From: Metallyticus violacea
Lineage: Eukaryota; Arthropoda; Insecta; Mantodea; Metallyticidae
Direction of reading: 5' to 3'
Length of the DNA stretch: 64,000 nt
NCBI GenBank assembly: GCA_030762175.1
Contig: CM060834.1
Span: forward strand, 25,990,501-26,054,500
Each line of letters begins with the position of its first letter. Positions within the stretch are counted from its first letter, which is position 1. The notes beneath the pieces are model-generated. The model was not told the DNA's origin. It saw nothing but the letters and a program-made list of their open reading frames with translations, and did not search any database. Below, one piece after another: positions 1 to 10,739 of this stretch. A program made the position numbers and the translations under genes.

Positions 1-780
1 TCTATGCTGTGAACAAACGAACGGTGCAAAGTTGGCTTGCGAATTCCGAAAAGACGAGGAAACCTTGAGGATGACCCATGGGCTGAAAGATCAACAAAAA
101 TGGATGAAGAGGCTCTCTTAAGACAAACAACAGCAGCCAGACTTGTGAGGATGTAACACAGCAATTCAACGTCAGTGTAGAAATCATACAGTTCTAATTC
201 CATCAGATAAGAAAAAAATAATAAACTCGGTCGCAGGTTTCCACAAAAGTTGACAACGCCTCGGAAGGTGGCACGAATAAGAAGAATAGTCATCAAGGAT
301 GGCAGCCCATGAATTCATCACCGAACAACCGAAACCGCCACTGCAACAAAAGAAGGTTATGCTCTGAATTTGGTGTTATTGTATATTGTGAATTACCAGC
401 TGGCCAAGCAATCAGCGCCATTGTGCGCTCTAATCAGCTGGAATGAGTCCACGAAAAGTTGAAAACTAAAGAGCCTACACTCGTGAATCGCATAATGCAA
501 CCACATACAGTTAAGTTGGCTCGCGAAACCATTAGCTGTGTGGGTTTGGAGAATCTTGTACATCCACCATAGATGTTGCAGTACCAGCTTATCATAATTT
601 CCTTTCTTTGGACAATTATCTCCGAGGACAGCAATTTCGAACTTTGCCGATCTGGAAACTGCACTGGATGAATCCTTTGCTTCCCGTTCTAAGTTCTATC
701 ACAATGGAATTCATTGTATTGCCTCACGTTGGCGGAAGGTCCTCAATAGCGACGGTGAATATTTAATACTAGAGGTATTA
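1..780 (+). mobile_element. mariner transposase relic, cut by window start
   Basis: This is a decayed transposase of the mariner group (DD34D, cut-and-paste at TA sites). Read across three frames, the conserved blocks appear in order. First comes the end of the N-terminal DNA-binding half (NLEDDPW, then KMDEEALL, then QQFNVSVEII near 95-190). Next is a YCELPAGQ block near 390. A block like HDNA-x-x-H-T survives as HNATTHS only with a frame change near 495. Then come LVHPP near 557 and LDNYLRGQQFRT near 610-645. The usual PSDYHLF, which carries the third catalytic Asp, is altered to PAYHNF. Several stops and indels make it dead. The 5' end and left inverted repeat lie outside the window, and I could not place the right one. 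Confidence 0.85.
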
Positions 781-911
781 TTTCGTTCAGAGTATTGTGT
801 TTTAAAATGTCTGGTTTGAAGGCAATAGAACTTTTGCGTCACCTATAGTTATACTAAAAGCGAGAAAGTTGATTAAATCCTCATAGTTCATAAAATTTGT
901 CACACAATTTA

Positions 912-951
912 CAAAAATAAATAAATAAAATAAAATAAAATAAAATAAAAA
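912..951. repeat. A/T simple repeat, AAAAT-like
   Basis: A run of AAATA and AAAAT units about 40 bp long. It lies about 130 bp after the mariner relic and could be an A-rich retroposon tail, but no body is recognisable beside it. Confidence 0.8.
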
Positions 952-3900
952 CAATTTTGAAGCAGAAGGAAAACTAAATCTTGAGTATTCTATGCTTCGG
1001 CTGCACTACCCACCGCTTTAACGCCACTTTCGAGATAAAAACCTTCTTTTATAATACAAGATAAAGATATCTTCAGACTTCTATCTCAATATTGCATATA
1101 TATTGAATTTTCAGCTGCTGTAGCGGAGAAGTTGAACCATTAAGTGCATCATGGAATATTTTTTGCTCTACTTGGAAGACAGCTCGAGGAAATATGTTTC
1201 TGTATTTCTCTCCTTCTCTCTTTCTCTCTGTTACGTGGTTGTCTCAGTGCTCCTGGCTATAGGATCATTTCCTTTCCCCCTTTCGATATTTCCTTACAAT
1301 TCCTTTGAGAAAGACACTGTAACACCCTTTTCAGTTAAATGCGTGTCGCTGTCATTTCAGATATTTGTTCATGCATCCTACAGAAAAGATGTGTTCTCCT
1401 AAAAGGATTATAAAATAAAATATCCTAAAATTTCCTTTAACTTTAGGTATGCTTGGCTGTTCAGAAATTTGGACTTTCAGAAAATGCTTTTGAAATTAAT
1501 TCTATTAACAGTTGCATATTCCTTTGGGGAGTGTCACTTAATAACCCCAAATTAAGATTTTTCATAATCTATTTTATTACTGGGAAATTTACTTTATGTT
1601 TTTATGACTTTTACTGTTGTCATGTTAAATACATTCTCACAGGCAAATAACATTACAACTGCAATTAATTGTTGAGTTGTAGCAATTTTTGTTGGTACAT
1701 ATACACAGATTTGTTGTCCTAAAAATAGATGAACAACCCGGAAGTTCAGAAATTTATTTTGGTTTAAATACGCAGTCAAAAGGGCACTTAGAATATCGAA
1801 AATAAGCAGTAATGTAATTAAAATACCCATTTATTAAAAGTGAGTACAGAGAGTAATATCATTCAATATTAATGAAAATAGTGTTTGAAATACTTAATAA
1901 TTTTTTCATCACTTCGCATCACATAATTAAAGTACTTAAACTTACTTACTTTTCATGGTTACAAAATGTTTTTTTCAAGATATCAACTGTCATGGTCTGC
2001 AGTTTGTCACAAAGACCATTTTTAATCATGGAAAAAGAATGTTCTACCTTCACCGAGATGATTGGAGTATATTAAAAACAAGCTATTTCGGAAGCAGTTA
2101 CAACAGAACGTTCACCTTTCAGGACATTATGGAAATGTTGATCAGGACAAAGTAAAATCGTTCTGAATAGCCTATGCGATTGAGCAAACGATGCTCAGTG
2201 GTTTCTGGTCGAGTTTACTTTCTGTTTATGCCTTTATAGGGGGATCAGATAGTATCTCTCTTACTTCCGTACTGAACACATTGTAGGGGCGGTTAATTGC
2301 ACTGCTGCTTATAATTGTTTGTTACATTCATGCAGTTGAGAAATTACCCGGACCACAACTTTCCTAGAATTTTCTTGCGCAAATCGATACAAGGTCATCA
2401 GGACTATTCAAAACTACAGTACTTCCCTCATCCTCTCTATTTCCTGGTATTCGTATACCCGAGGTAACCGTATGTTCCTTTCACTATGAAGGTTCTGCTA
2501 TTTAAAGAGCTTAAGTGAGTGGGTAGAGTTTTTGACTGCTTGAAAAGAAACAAATGTATAACAAGATTCTTAATGGATATTTTTGTGAGGTACACATGCC
2601 ATTATAACCTCTTTTTTCACTTCGATATATTGAAATGTTTATGTGCTTTTAAAATCTTACATAATCGCAGAAAATATACATAACGATCCAAAACAGGAAA
2701 AAAAAAAAAAAGTTTAAACCTTAAAATAGGCAACGGAATCCAAAATACCAGATAGAAAACCTAACTTCAGGGCTCTGTTTATCACATTCAAATCTTAAAA
2801 ATTGCAGTTAGAAGCCAGTTTTTTTTATTTTTTTTATTATTTGACTGTAAGTACGCAATGCACTGGACATAAGGTAAGTGTCCATGTGTTAGATTTTTAC
2901 AATTCCACTTAAGCGGGGTGGATGCTCTGGACAGGCGCGTTAAGAACATATTGTTGATGTCATGGAATGCGGCGATGGCCAATGGCGTTTCTATACAGTT
3001 TGATTGACATTGCAGCATATAATTCATGGCTTGTTTCGTAAAACTACTGAACCCCCACTCTTTGATATTAATTGTTGTTACAGTGGTATGTGACTATTAA
3101 TCAAAATTATTGCCATTAACATTTAAACGTTTAGTAGAAAGTACCCCAAAAATAAAATAACATATGAATGGATAAGTTTTTACTTCTGAAGCTACTATGT
3201 GCATATTCTTGAAAACTTTGCAAAACTACACCGAAGTTGCCCCAGAGGAAGAAAGACACTGTTTTAACCTACTACTTTGTAAATCTGATGAAACTGCTGC
3301 AACAATACCCCACATTACTCAACAGAAGTTCGACAACAAACTAATTACCGAAATTAGCATATTAGGGGGGCTCTGAATGCTAAGAAAAACACTGGCAATG
3401 AAACCAGAAGCATTATGGTGGTCGTACTTGGGAAGGACCCTTGCTTGATTATTGGGCAATGGGCATCATAAAGCGAAAATATTATATACGCTTTTCGGAT
3501 GTCTTCATTTACGCTAATTCTAAAGCTATGCTACGCTCGCCAGCTCTTGTATTTTTATATCAGAAACGATATAATTCAAAAACATTTTTATACTTTTTCA
3601 GATAAACATCAAGCAGAAATTTATGAGAAAAATGGACAGTAGTAATGCTTAAAAATGCTTGGCCATCATTCAGAAATGGCCAATAATCAAAATCAAAATC
3701 CATATTAAAAAAAAAGAGCAAGACCTAATTAATGTGGTGTTGTACATAATAAAAACAGGGAATTTCATACATATTTAGCAAAGATAAACTATATTTTCAT
3801 TAAACTTACAGTTTTAATGAACGAATCCGTAACTATCACATTTACAGTTGATTGCTAAACACAATTTAGCTGCAGTGTTAAAGCGTCATCTAATGGATTA

Positions 3901-4075
3901 ATTGAGAACTACATCCAACTCGCAGCCGGATTTTAGCAGCAAAAATTTCAAAGGTGTCAACACAAGCTGGCCCTATTGTATATACTGTGCTGTTACTTCC
4001 CATACCTCCTCATACTCCAATCAATAAAATATTTCAGAAAAAAAAAATATCTCGCATTCATTTGAGCAACCCTTA
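952..4075. other. no recognisable feature, 3.1 kb
   Basis: AT-rich unique-looking sequence. The open frames are all under about 85 codons, lack family motifs and have no consistent splice context. A short A tract at 2698-2712 is the only low-complexity piece worth noting. I see no transposase, reverse transcriptase or RNA gene here. Confidence 0.6.
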
Positions 4076-5130
4076 TACAGAGTGTCCAACATAAAACTGG
4101 CACGCCTTACTGTCTCACTGCTATTCACGTACCTATTTACACAGTTACAAAACTTACCGGTTTATAACAAGGGCTAAAAGTACCCTCCACCGACATCCAG
4201 ACATCGCTGCCCTTGTACCACAATGTTCTGATTAACACGTAATTCTTGAGGAGAGATGTTATTAATCTCATTTTAATGTTATCTTTCAGTTAGTCTATCG
4301 TCCACCACACACTTTTGCTCTCGGTCCTGGTGGTGTAGTGGTAACCATACTTGCCTTCTAAACCCAAGATCGCGGGTTCAAACCCGGCCAGGATCGATGG
4401 ATTTTTCGGGCGTAAAAATCCTACGTATGGCTTCAGGGAAATAAAGCGTGGGTCCCGTGTCGTACATTACGGCACGATAAAGAACCTCAAGCCTGAAAGA
4501 AGAGGCCTCTGAGCAAAATTTGTAGGCCGTTTCACGCCCTGAATTGAATGGGACGCTGATGATCTGAGATGTTAAAGAGCGTCCGTAAATAAACAAATAA
4601 AAAAAAAACCACATACTTTGCCTTTCACAGCTCCCATAAAAATTACAGCGATCGGGAGTCCATACGCTTTTGCTCCACATTTGAGCTCTTTCAGTACAGT
4701 GTCCTAGTGTGTGGGATACACCAATTTTCTGAGCTAATCGTCTTATCATATTTTAGGGTTTCTCGTTAAGTCCATACGAATTCTGTCGAATACCAACGGG
4801 GTCTTCACTGTCGGGCGCTTATTCCTCTTCATATTTGCAACGAATCCTGTAGTAAATGTATTCCTTTATTTCATACACAGATTGGGCTGGTTGTGGGAAG
4901 TTTGATACCAGAATATTTCGTCTAAACATATCTTTAGTCTCCTTAATGGAGCCTGTCCTTATGTAAAATTCCACAATATCAAATTCGGTGTTCAACTAAA
5001 GAATGCAGCATTTCCCTTACAACGCTTCCACGATATTCACGACATTACTGTGAAACTCAACGAACTCAAACAATTACGTAAACGAGCGCAGTGTAGCCAC
5101 ATTCTAAATATGAAAGCAGTAAGGCGTAAG
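4076..5130 (-). mobile_element. Internally deleted DDE transposon with a nested SINE
   Basis: On the minus strand, 5040 to 4640 encodes the N-terminal helix-turn-helix part of a Tc1/mariner-superfamily transposase, of the type often annotated DUF4817 plus DDE_3. Recognisable blocks are FDIVEFYIRTGSIKETK, IRCKYEEE and IRRLAQKIGVSHT. After the SINE at 4323-4608 only the C-terminal tail returns (PQELRVNQNIVV, CLDVGGGYF near 4250-4165), so the catalytic core is missing. Candidate inverted ends are CGCCTTACTG at 4103-4112 and its complement at 5117-5126. A TACAGAGTGTCC motif at 4076 may be the outer left end. The element is non-autonomous and also carries stops. Confidence 0.7.
4323..4608 (+). mobile_element. 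SINE-A copy, full length
   Basis: A tRNA-derived short retroposon. The head, about 75 bp, resembles a tRNA. It has an A-box-like region (GGTGTAGTGGTAACC) and a B box GGTTCAAACCC, the usual internal RNA polymerase III promoter. The body runs through GCCTCTGAGCAAAATTTG, TGAATTGAATGGGACGCTGA and GAGATGTTAAAGAGCGTCCG to an A-rich tail. Flanks CCACACACTTTTGCTC (before) and CCACATACTTTGCCTT (after) look like an imperfect target duplication. It is nested inside the DDE transposon at 4076-5130 and is therefore younger. About ten copies or pieces lie in this window. Confidence 0.9.
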
Positions 5131-5144
5131 TATTACTTTACCTT

Positions 5145-5232
5145 ACGAACGAAGGGTCCTGGTAAAGTCACGCCTCCTTTCACGAACGGCAGCGGAGAAA
5201 GCCCAGCCTGATTCCAGGCAGTGTAACTTCAA
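5145..5232 (+). repeat. Unnamed repeat, copy 1 (GTCACGCCTCC motif)
   Basis: Contains AAGTCACGCCTCCTTTCACG followed by AACGGCAGCGGAGAAAG, then ACTTCAACATATATAGG. The same order of blocks recurs at 14045-14180, and the first two recur inverted at 14409-14483. It abuts the right end of the DDE transposon. The family is unknown to me; a SINE body or a foldback/MITE-type element are both possible. Confidence 0.6.
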
Positions 5233-5265
5233 CATATATAGGCAAATAATTACCGTGTTGATTAT

Positions 5266-5340
5266 GTAGAGCTGATAACTCAGTTGATTAGAGCGTAGTG
5301 CTACTTTTGGGAAGGTAGTAGATTCGATCCCCACAGTGGT
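5266..5340 (+). tRNA. tRNA-like sequence, probably a tRNA-derived relic
   Basis: A tRNA-shaped stretch: D-arm-like ACTCAGTTGATTAGAGC, an arm CTACT...GGTAG, and a B box GATTCGATCCC. The T stem has two mismatches, the acceptor strands do not pair and the anticodon loop would have 8 bases. A working tRNA gene is therefore unlikely. It lies directly after the unnamed repeat at 5145 and may be the head of a SINE in that family or an isolated tRNA pseudogene. Confidence 0.4.
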
Positions 5341-5441
5341 TAACTTTTTAATCTTGCTAATTTGTCTAGACTGTTACAATATAATAAATGTTACTTTTTA
5401 TGTTAAACCTTATAGTGTTAAAACAACGCATAGGCTGCAAG

Positions 5442-5470
5442 TTTAGGTTATGTTATGTTAGGTGAGGTTA
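5442..5470 (+). repeat. Degenerate TTAGG-like patch
   Basis: TTAGGTTATGTTATGTTAGG followed by TGAGGTTA. TTAGG is the common insect telomere repeat. Only two of the units are exact, so this is a weak interstitial telomere-like patch or chance. Confidence 0.4.
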
Positions 5471-5474
5471 AGGC

Positions 5475-6200
5475 TTAAAAAAAGCCAAATCTTAAGTGTT
5501 AAAAGCGTATGCTTTTTACCTTATACTTATTTGTTTTACGTGTTAGATTGCTACATTATATATAATTCATTTCGCTGTATACCGAATGTGATTAACTATT
5601 AACATGCATTCTAGAAAATTAATTTTGTGTACGATTGCTTGTTTCCCCCAGGTTCTGCACATGTCCCGGTCTAGTTTTATTCTTCTACTTTTTCTTCCCT
5701 CGTTTTCTTCTTCTTTTTAATCCGGTCGTTAGATTTACGCTCCGATTCATAGTTTAACACAAATCTTTCATTCATTTCAGCTCCCTTTCTTTTGCCTAAG
5801 ATATCAGAATGAAATCAACAAATCTTTTGGGTTGAGACTGGAGGATTTAAAGATGGCAGCTGATGGTAATCCTTTCCATGCATTGCTTCTGTCTCTTTTT
5901 AGATAACTTCGTCATTGTTTATCAGAATAAGAATCCATCTGCTTAGAATTTGTAAAGAGGAAAGACCTGTCAAATATGCACTTGAGTAGGGTCGTTGAAC
6001 TGATGTGCTTTGTTAGAGGAGAAAAATAAATCCCTACTGCATTGAGGTGTATCACTGGTTTTGGCTTCATTTTTGTAATGTATGCTTATCTAACGCAGTA
6101 TTTGTGAAGGTTTTTAGTTGACTAAATTTTAATAACAATTTTTAATTAATGCCTCTCTGAAGCTAAAGCCTGTATGCATATACTTTTACATTGCATTTAC
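5475..6200. other. no recognisable feature
   Basis: AT-rich sequence with short pyrimidine runs near 5680-5730. No motif or homologous repeat seen. Confidence 0.5.
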
Positions 6201-6212
6201 ATTACGAGAGCT

Positions 6213-6506
6213 TGATTGATTTATTAATTTACGGACGCTCTTTAACATCTCAGGTCATCAGCGTCCCATTCAATTCAGGGCATGAAACGGCCGACAAATT
6301 TTGCTCAGAGGCCTCTCTTTCAGGCTTGAGATTCTTTTTCGTGCCGTAAATGTACGACACGGGACCCACGGCTTTACTTCCCTTCCGAAAGAAGCCATAC
6401 TTACGATTTTTACGCCCGAAAAAATCCATCGCTCCTGGCCGGGTTCGAACCCGCGATCTTGGGTTTAGAAGGCCAGTATGGTAACCACTACATCACCAGG
6501 ACCGAC
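6213..6506 (-). mobile_element. SINE-A copy with clear target duplication
   Basis: Full-length SINE-A on the minus strand, with the tRNA-like head at the right (GGGTTCGAACCCGCGATC, ending CCAGGACCGA). The 12-bp direct repeat ATTACGAGAGCT flanks it at 6201-6212 and 6515-6526. Similarity extends a few bases further with mismatches. This is the clearest target-site duplication in the window and shows LINE-type retroposition. Confidence 0.95.
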
Positions 6507-6984
6507 ATTATTATATTACGAGAGCTGTTCGAAATGTTCCCGATTGGCGAGAATAGCGATGGCGCTGGTGGTATTATGTAGCAAGGATATTTCTCCAATA
6601 TGATGCTTTTGATGGCGTACCGTGAACATTCAAACATCCATTTTCATTTACTACCTCTGTTCCAAAATAAGTCACATTTCCTCAAAGACTTTTTAACTCT
6701 AGAAACGAAAAATTCACAGAACACTGAACTAGAGATAGTCACAGATCATGTGAAACGCTTGGAATATTTGGGAAAAGTGTTGTGGGTTCTTATCTATTTG
6801 GGTGTTTAGTTCAGAACATGTTTACGTAAATGCAGTGACTAGTTCCGCAATCTCAAGTTTGTTGATGTAAATCAGAATACTATAGTGCAGCTTATGAATC
6901 AAAGGGACGTAGTGTTCAAACAATGGGAGGAATGAAGAATATTGGAGATCAACGGCAGACATTTGAAGAATAGAAATGTCAAAC

Positions 6985-7161
6985 GTTCTAAGTGCCATTT
7001 TAAGATTTAATCGTTTTATTTAAAAAGTACGTTCTGCGTGATCATATGCTTATTCCTAGTGTTCTAAGTGCCTATACACGAATGAAGTAGCCCAAGTACT
7101 CGTTAACAGATAGAACAGTTCTTAATGACATGCTATTTAGCCATATGGTGTTCTAAGTGCC
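6985..7161 (+). repeat. Three spaced copies of GTTCTAAGTGCC
   Basis: The 12-mer GTTCTAAGTGCC occurs exactly at 6985-6996, 7061-7072 and 7150-7161. The sequence before the second and third copies is also alike (TGATCATATGCTTATTCC and TGACATGCTATTTAGCC). This fits a decayed tandem repeat with a unit of 76-89 bp. Confidence 0.6.
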
Positions 7162-7852
7162 ATTCATGATAATATTAGTTTTTAATGGAAAATATTTTGT
7201 ACCACTCTAAGTTAAATTTAATGTATGTCAGGAACAGCCGTGTCATAAAGCGGAAGACCTGATAGTCTATTTTTACTTTCTCATTCAATGAGAACGAAAA
7301 TGGAGAGTGGAGAAGAGCGTAAAGTAATTCTCATTTTCTTTTAACAAAAACCTCTTCAAAATTTATTAGCATCCATTTCAATGCTTCCTGCATCTCGGAA
7401 GCACAGAAAATTAAAACAGCCATTTTTCTCAATATCTCAAAGTAAATGATTGAAGTTTACGTTCTTGAACGCAAAAGCACGATTTTCACTCGCAGCACAT
7501 GTCCTAAGTAATGGTGTGATTTACATGTAAAATAGCACATATTGTCCCTTGTGCCATACCTGAATCGCTAATGCCTAAAAAGACTAAAGTAGTACATCTA
7601 AAAACTATAGACTTTATGGGATCGAAATACAGCATTTTCAAAAAAATTTCTATAGTAAAAAGCAGTTGTGCCTCATTATTCCCAAATTTACGGTTCGACA
7701 ATTTGACACAATACCCAGAAAATTAATCACTTGCAAGCAAATATAGCAAATGTCATTTGTTGATTCACCAAACAAGTTATTTGTTCATAATTAACTTTCA
7801 ACAAACGGTCGATAATCCATATTGGAAGGGAAGTGTTATTTTTGTAGGGATA

Positions 7853-9083
7853 TACGTGGATAGATCCATAAGTTTGGGGCCTAACCATTTTCTAGGTATG
7901 ATAAAGACAAAAAATATATTTGACTTTTCAATATAGTTACCCTTTATTGCAATAAACTTCTTACATCTTTGAATTAACATTTCAACCCTCCCCTCCCCAA
8001 ATAGTCGGAAGTCTTGCCTGCAAAATGGGAAAAAATTACATCTCTCACTTCTTCGTTATACTTAAATTTCCTTCCTCGAAAGCCCTTCTTGAGTTTTGAG
8101 AAGAGGAAATGATCACTGGAAGCTATATCTGGGCTGTAGGGGGATGGTCGATCTCCTTGAAACCACATTTCTTCACAGCTTCCTTTGCAACGCACAGGCT
8201 CGTCGTGAAGAAGGCGCACACCAGCACTCAGCTTTCCTCGCCTTTTCTCTTTGATACAAGCACGTAGTCTATGCAGTAGGCCAACATAGTACTCCCCATT
8301 TACTGTGGTGTTCCTCCAATGAAGAATATTACCTCACAGTCCCAAAAGATTGTGCCCATGTCTTCTTGGTTGACTGAGTGACCTTGACCTTTAGAGGCGG
8401 TGCTTCGCCAGGTTTACGCCTGCCACTCGATTAATTTTCTTTTGGACAAGGGATCATAGTTGAGGACGATAGTTTAATTTCCTGTAATAATGGTTTGCTA
8501 AACATTTCTCTCGTTGCCACGGCAGAGCACCAAAAATGTCTCACAACAGACGAATCGTTGCTGCTTTTGCTCTCAGAAAAGAAGTCTAGGCACCCATCTT
8601 GCACTAACCTTATTCATGTTTAAATGTTGATGAATAATTCGAAGGACTGCTGTTTTAAAAAGGCCCAACCTTGGTGCTATTTCTATAACTCTGAGGCGCC
8701 GGTCTTCCATAATTTCTCCTTCCACAAGAGCGATGTTTTCAGGACTGAGCACCTCCAAGGGCCGGCTTCACGCTCTTCGTCTTCAATGCTTTGTCGACCT
8801 ATTTGAAAAAAGTTGTCCCATTCTTTTACGGTAGAATATGAGGGGGATATACACCATCCTATCGCTGTTATGAAGAAGCGAATAACAGCTCGAAACTCCA
8901 TTTTGAACATGTCACAATATTCTATATGTAGCTTTCTTTATGCAACTATATCTGAACAAACAGCGGAGCAGAAGTTACACTGCAATTGTTTAATTAACAG
9001 ATAAGGTACGAGACCAGATAAGGATTTTGTGAAGGCGATAATCCTTATCGGTGAGGCCGGAAACTTATGGACCTACCCTCGTG
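7853..9083 (-). mobile_element. mariner relic with both inverted ends
   Basis: A complete-length mariner (about 1.23 kb) on the minus strand, flanked by TA at 7851-7852 and 9084-9085. The ends match over about 33 bp (7853-7886 against 9051-9083), sharing TCCATAAGTTT and GGCCT. The gene starts near 8901 with MEFRAVIRFF. Next come YSTVKEW, the linker SIEDEERE, a second helix-turn-helix (IEIAPRLGLFKTAVLRIIH) and the signature VSARWVPRLL. In the catalytic part the first Asp block TGDETW has become TGN-stop-T. The second survives as LLHDEPV. The third is PYSPDIASSDHFLFSKLKKG. The linker MYDPLSKR...IEWQA is split by indels. Several frameshifts rule out activity. Confidence 0.93.
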
Positions 9084-10080
9084 TATGTACAATTCTTTAT
9101 GGTAATGGGTGGCAAGTTTTGCTTCTTTCTCAAGAGTTAATTAATTATTATTTTCTTTTTTATGTTGATCATGTTGTTTAACTGAAGTAAGTGTTATAAG
9201 ATATTCATTTAGCTATCAGAATAAGAATAATGTACTCTCGGCTTTTAACTTCATTTAGCTCTTGCATTATTCTGTTTGTACACCTTTTCTACAACAAATG
9301 CATTTCTTAGATGTGAATGCCATCACATACTGAATCAGTAACGTTTCTGAGCTTTTCAGATAGGGATAAAATGTACAATCGTGCCCTTGTAAGGTATGTA
9401 ACACCTGCCTGCCTGAGTTGTATGCCGATGATTATGGACTTGATTCTCCCGCCAAACTCAGTCTTAGTGGTTGTTTTGATATGGGCGGCAGTGTTGTGTT
9501 GAAATAGGGTTTATATTTGCTTCGGTTTAGTTTCAAAGATGATGAAACTAATAATTGTTATTAATACTAGATGAGCATTTTAAATAAAGGTTTTGTTAGG
9601 AAGGCTGTGCAAACTGAAAAAGTGGTAACACTAGATTGTTTTCAGCGTTACCTTGGCAACGTGGTGATTGTTGAGGGCTGATGCAAACGGTTCATAATTA
9701 CGAAGAGATCCATTTTCATGCTTAAATTTGTAAACAAGCATTCAAAATGGAGAAAAGCGAATAATGAAACATTACTTTTTAAAAGTGGTAACCAAGACGA
9801 AATTAGCAAAAAATAACGTCGAAATTACACTTTCGTTTAAAATGTTTGAAGACTGCAGATATGTCCAAAAAGCACAAGCGATGCGGACCATTCGGACGTC
9901 CTGTCAAGGTAATGTCTCCCAAAATGGTTGGGAAAACCCACTACATGATGCTGAGCGATGGAAGACTGAAGGTGCGGAAGAATGCTGAAGTTGTGGGTTT
10001 TTGTGGATGAAGAATAAGAAAAACAAGGCACTAGAAAGAGCAATCTTTGTATTGGTCTATGGAGGAGTGGCTAAATATAA
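9084..10080. other. mostly featureless; one short basic ORF
   Basis: No transposon motif seen. A 49-codon plus-strand ORF at 9861-10010 begins MSKKHKRCGPFGRPVK and has 11 Lys and 6 Arg, with a non-random look. I cannot assign it to a family and see no splice or promoter evidence. It could be the end of an old element. Confidence 0.4.
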
Positions 10081-10084
10081 AACA

Positions 10085-10375
10085 CGTGAATTCTAATCCT
10101 AACTCACCTAGCCGGTCAAGTATTGGAGCTCCATACATGGGCGGCAGAGGAGATTTGTAACATGTGTACCGAGTATAGGCAAACTACATTACGCTGAATG
10201 ATGAAGGTGAAGATGGAGGATGAGATGATGTAACATTGGCAGAATGAGTGGCAAGGGCAGCAGAATACCCGGAAAAAGCCTGCCCAGGTGTCACTCTGTC
10301 AGTCACAAATACCACTTGGGGCCCCAGGGATCAAATACAAGGCTCCTCGCTGACACTACAAACATTGGGTGAAGT
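10085..10375 (-). mobile_element. SINE-C copy, diverged
   Basis: Matches the copy at 24180-24459 in order along the whole length: GAATTCTAATCC, CCGGTCAAGTATTGGAG, CTGAATGATGAAGGTGAAGA, GATGAGATGATG, AATACCACTTGG. The tRNA-like head is at the right end on the minus strand, where the B box is degraded (TATTTGATCCC). No target duplication was recognised. Confidence 0.75.
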
Positions 10376-10449
10376 CTTGTGTTGCAAGTTTCCATATTTG
10401 TATTGTTTCTCTACTAAATAAGTTACTTTATATAATGTTCTTAAGCACA

Positions 10450-10500
10450 GATCAGCACCACAGGCGGTGGATGACACATGAATTGCAATAATAAATTGGG

Positions 10501-10552
<52 letters not shown>

Positions 10553-10735
10553 AGGAAAGCGTTCCAGCCTAAATTATTTATGGTATTTTTCCGGCATTTG
10601 CCATTGATGAGGACTGAGGAAAACATGGAAAGAACCTTAATCAGGGGGAGCGGTCCTGATGGGAGTAGAACAGACCTCCAGCTGAAGAGTTCGTACCTGC
10701 CCACCCGTGGCGGTAGCAGTGGCGGTAGCAGCTAT
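10450..10735 (-). mobile_element. SINE-B copy with a long T tract
   Basis: Minus-strand SINE-B: CACCACAGGCGGTGG at the left, then GGCATTTGCCATTGATGAGG, GGACTGAGGAAAACATGG, and a degraded tRNA-like head ending CCACCCGTGGCGG. An internal A stretch of the family has expanded to 43 T at 10506-10548. The 3' tail is missing. GGCGGTAGCAG is duplicated in tandem at the head side. Confidence 0.85.
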
Positions 10736-10739
10736 GCTG

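Noticed and set aside
1151..1402. 83-codon hydrophobic frame as a small membrane protein
   Set aside because: Ser/Phe/Leu bias follows from a pyrimidine-rich stretch (CTCTCCTTCTCTC); no other support.
5266..5340. Functional tRNA gene
   Set aside because: T-stem mismatches, unpaired acceptor strands and an 8-base anticodon loop; kept only as a tRNA-like relic.
6985..7161. CRISPR-like spaced repeats
   Set aside because: Only a 12-bp core, irregular 64-77 bp gaps, and flanks that are themselves related; the window is eukaryotic.
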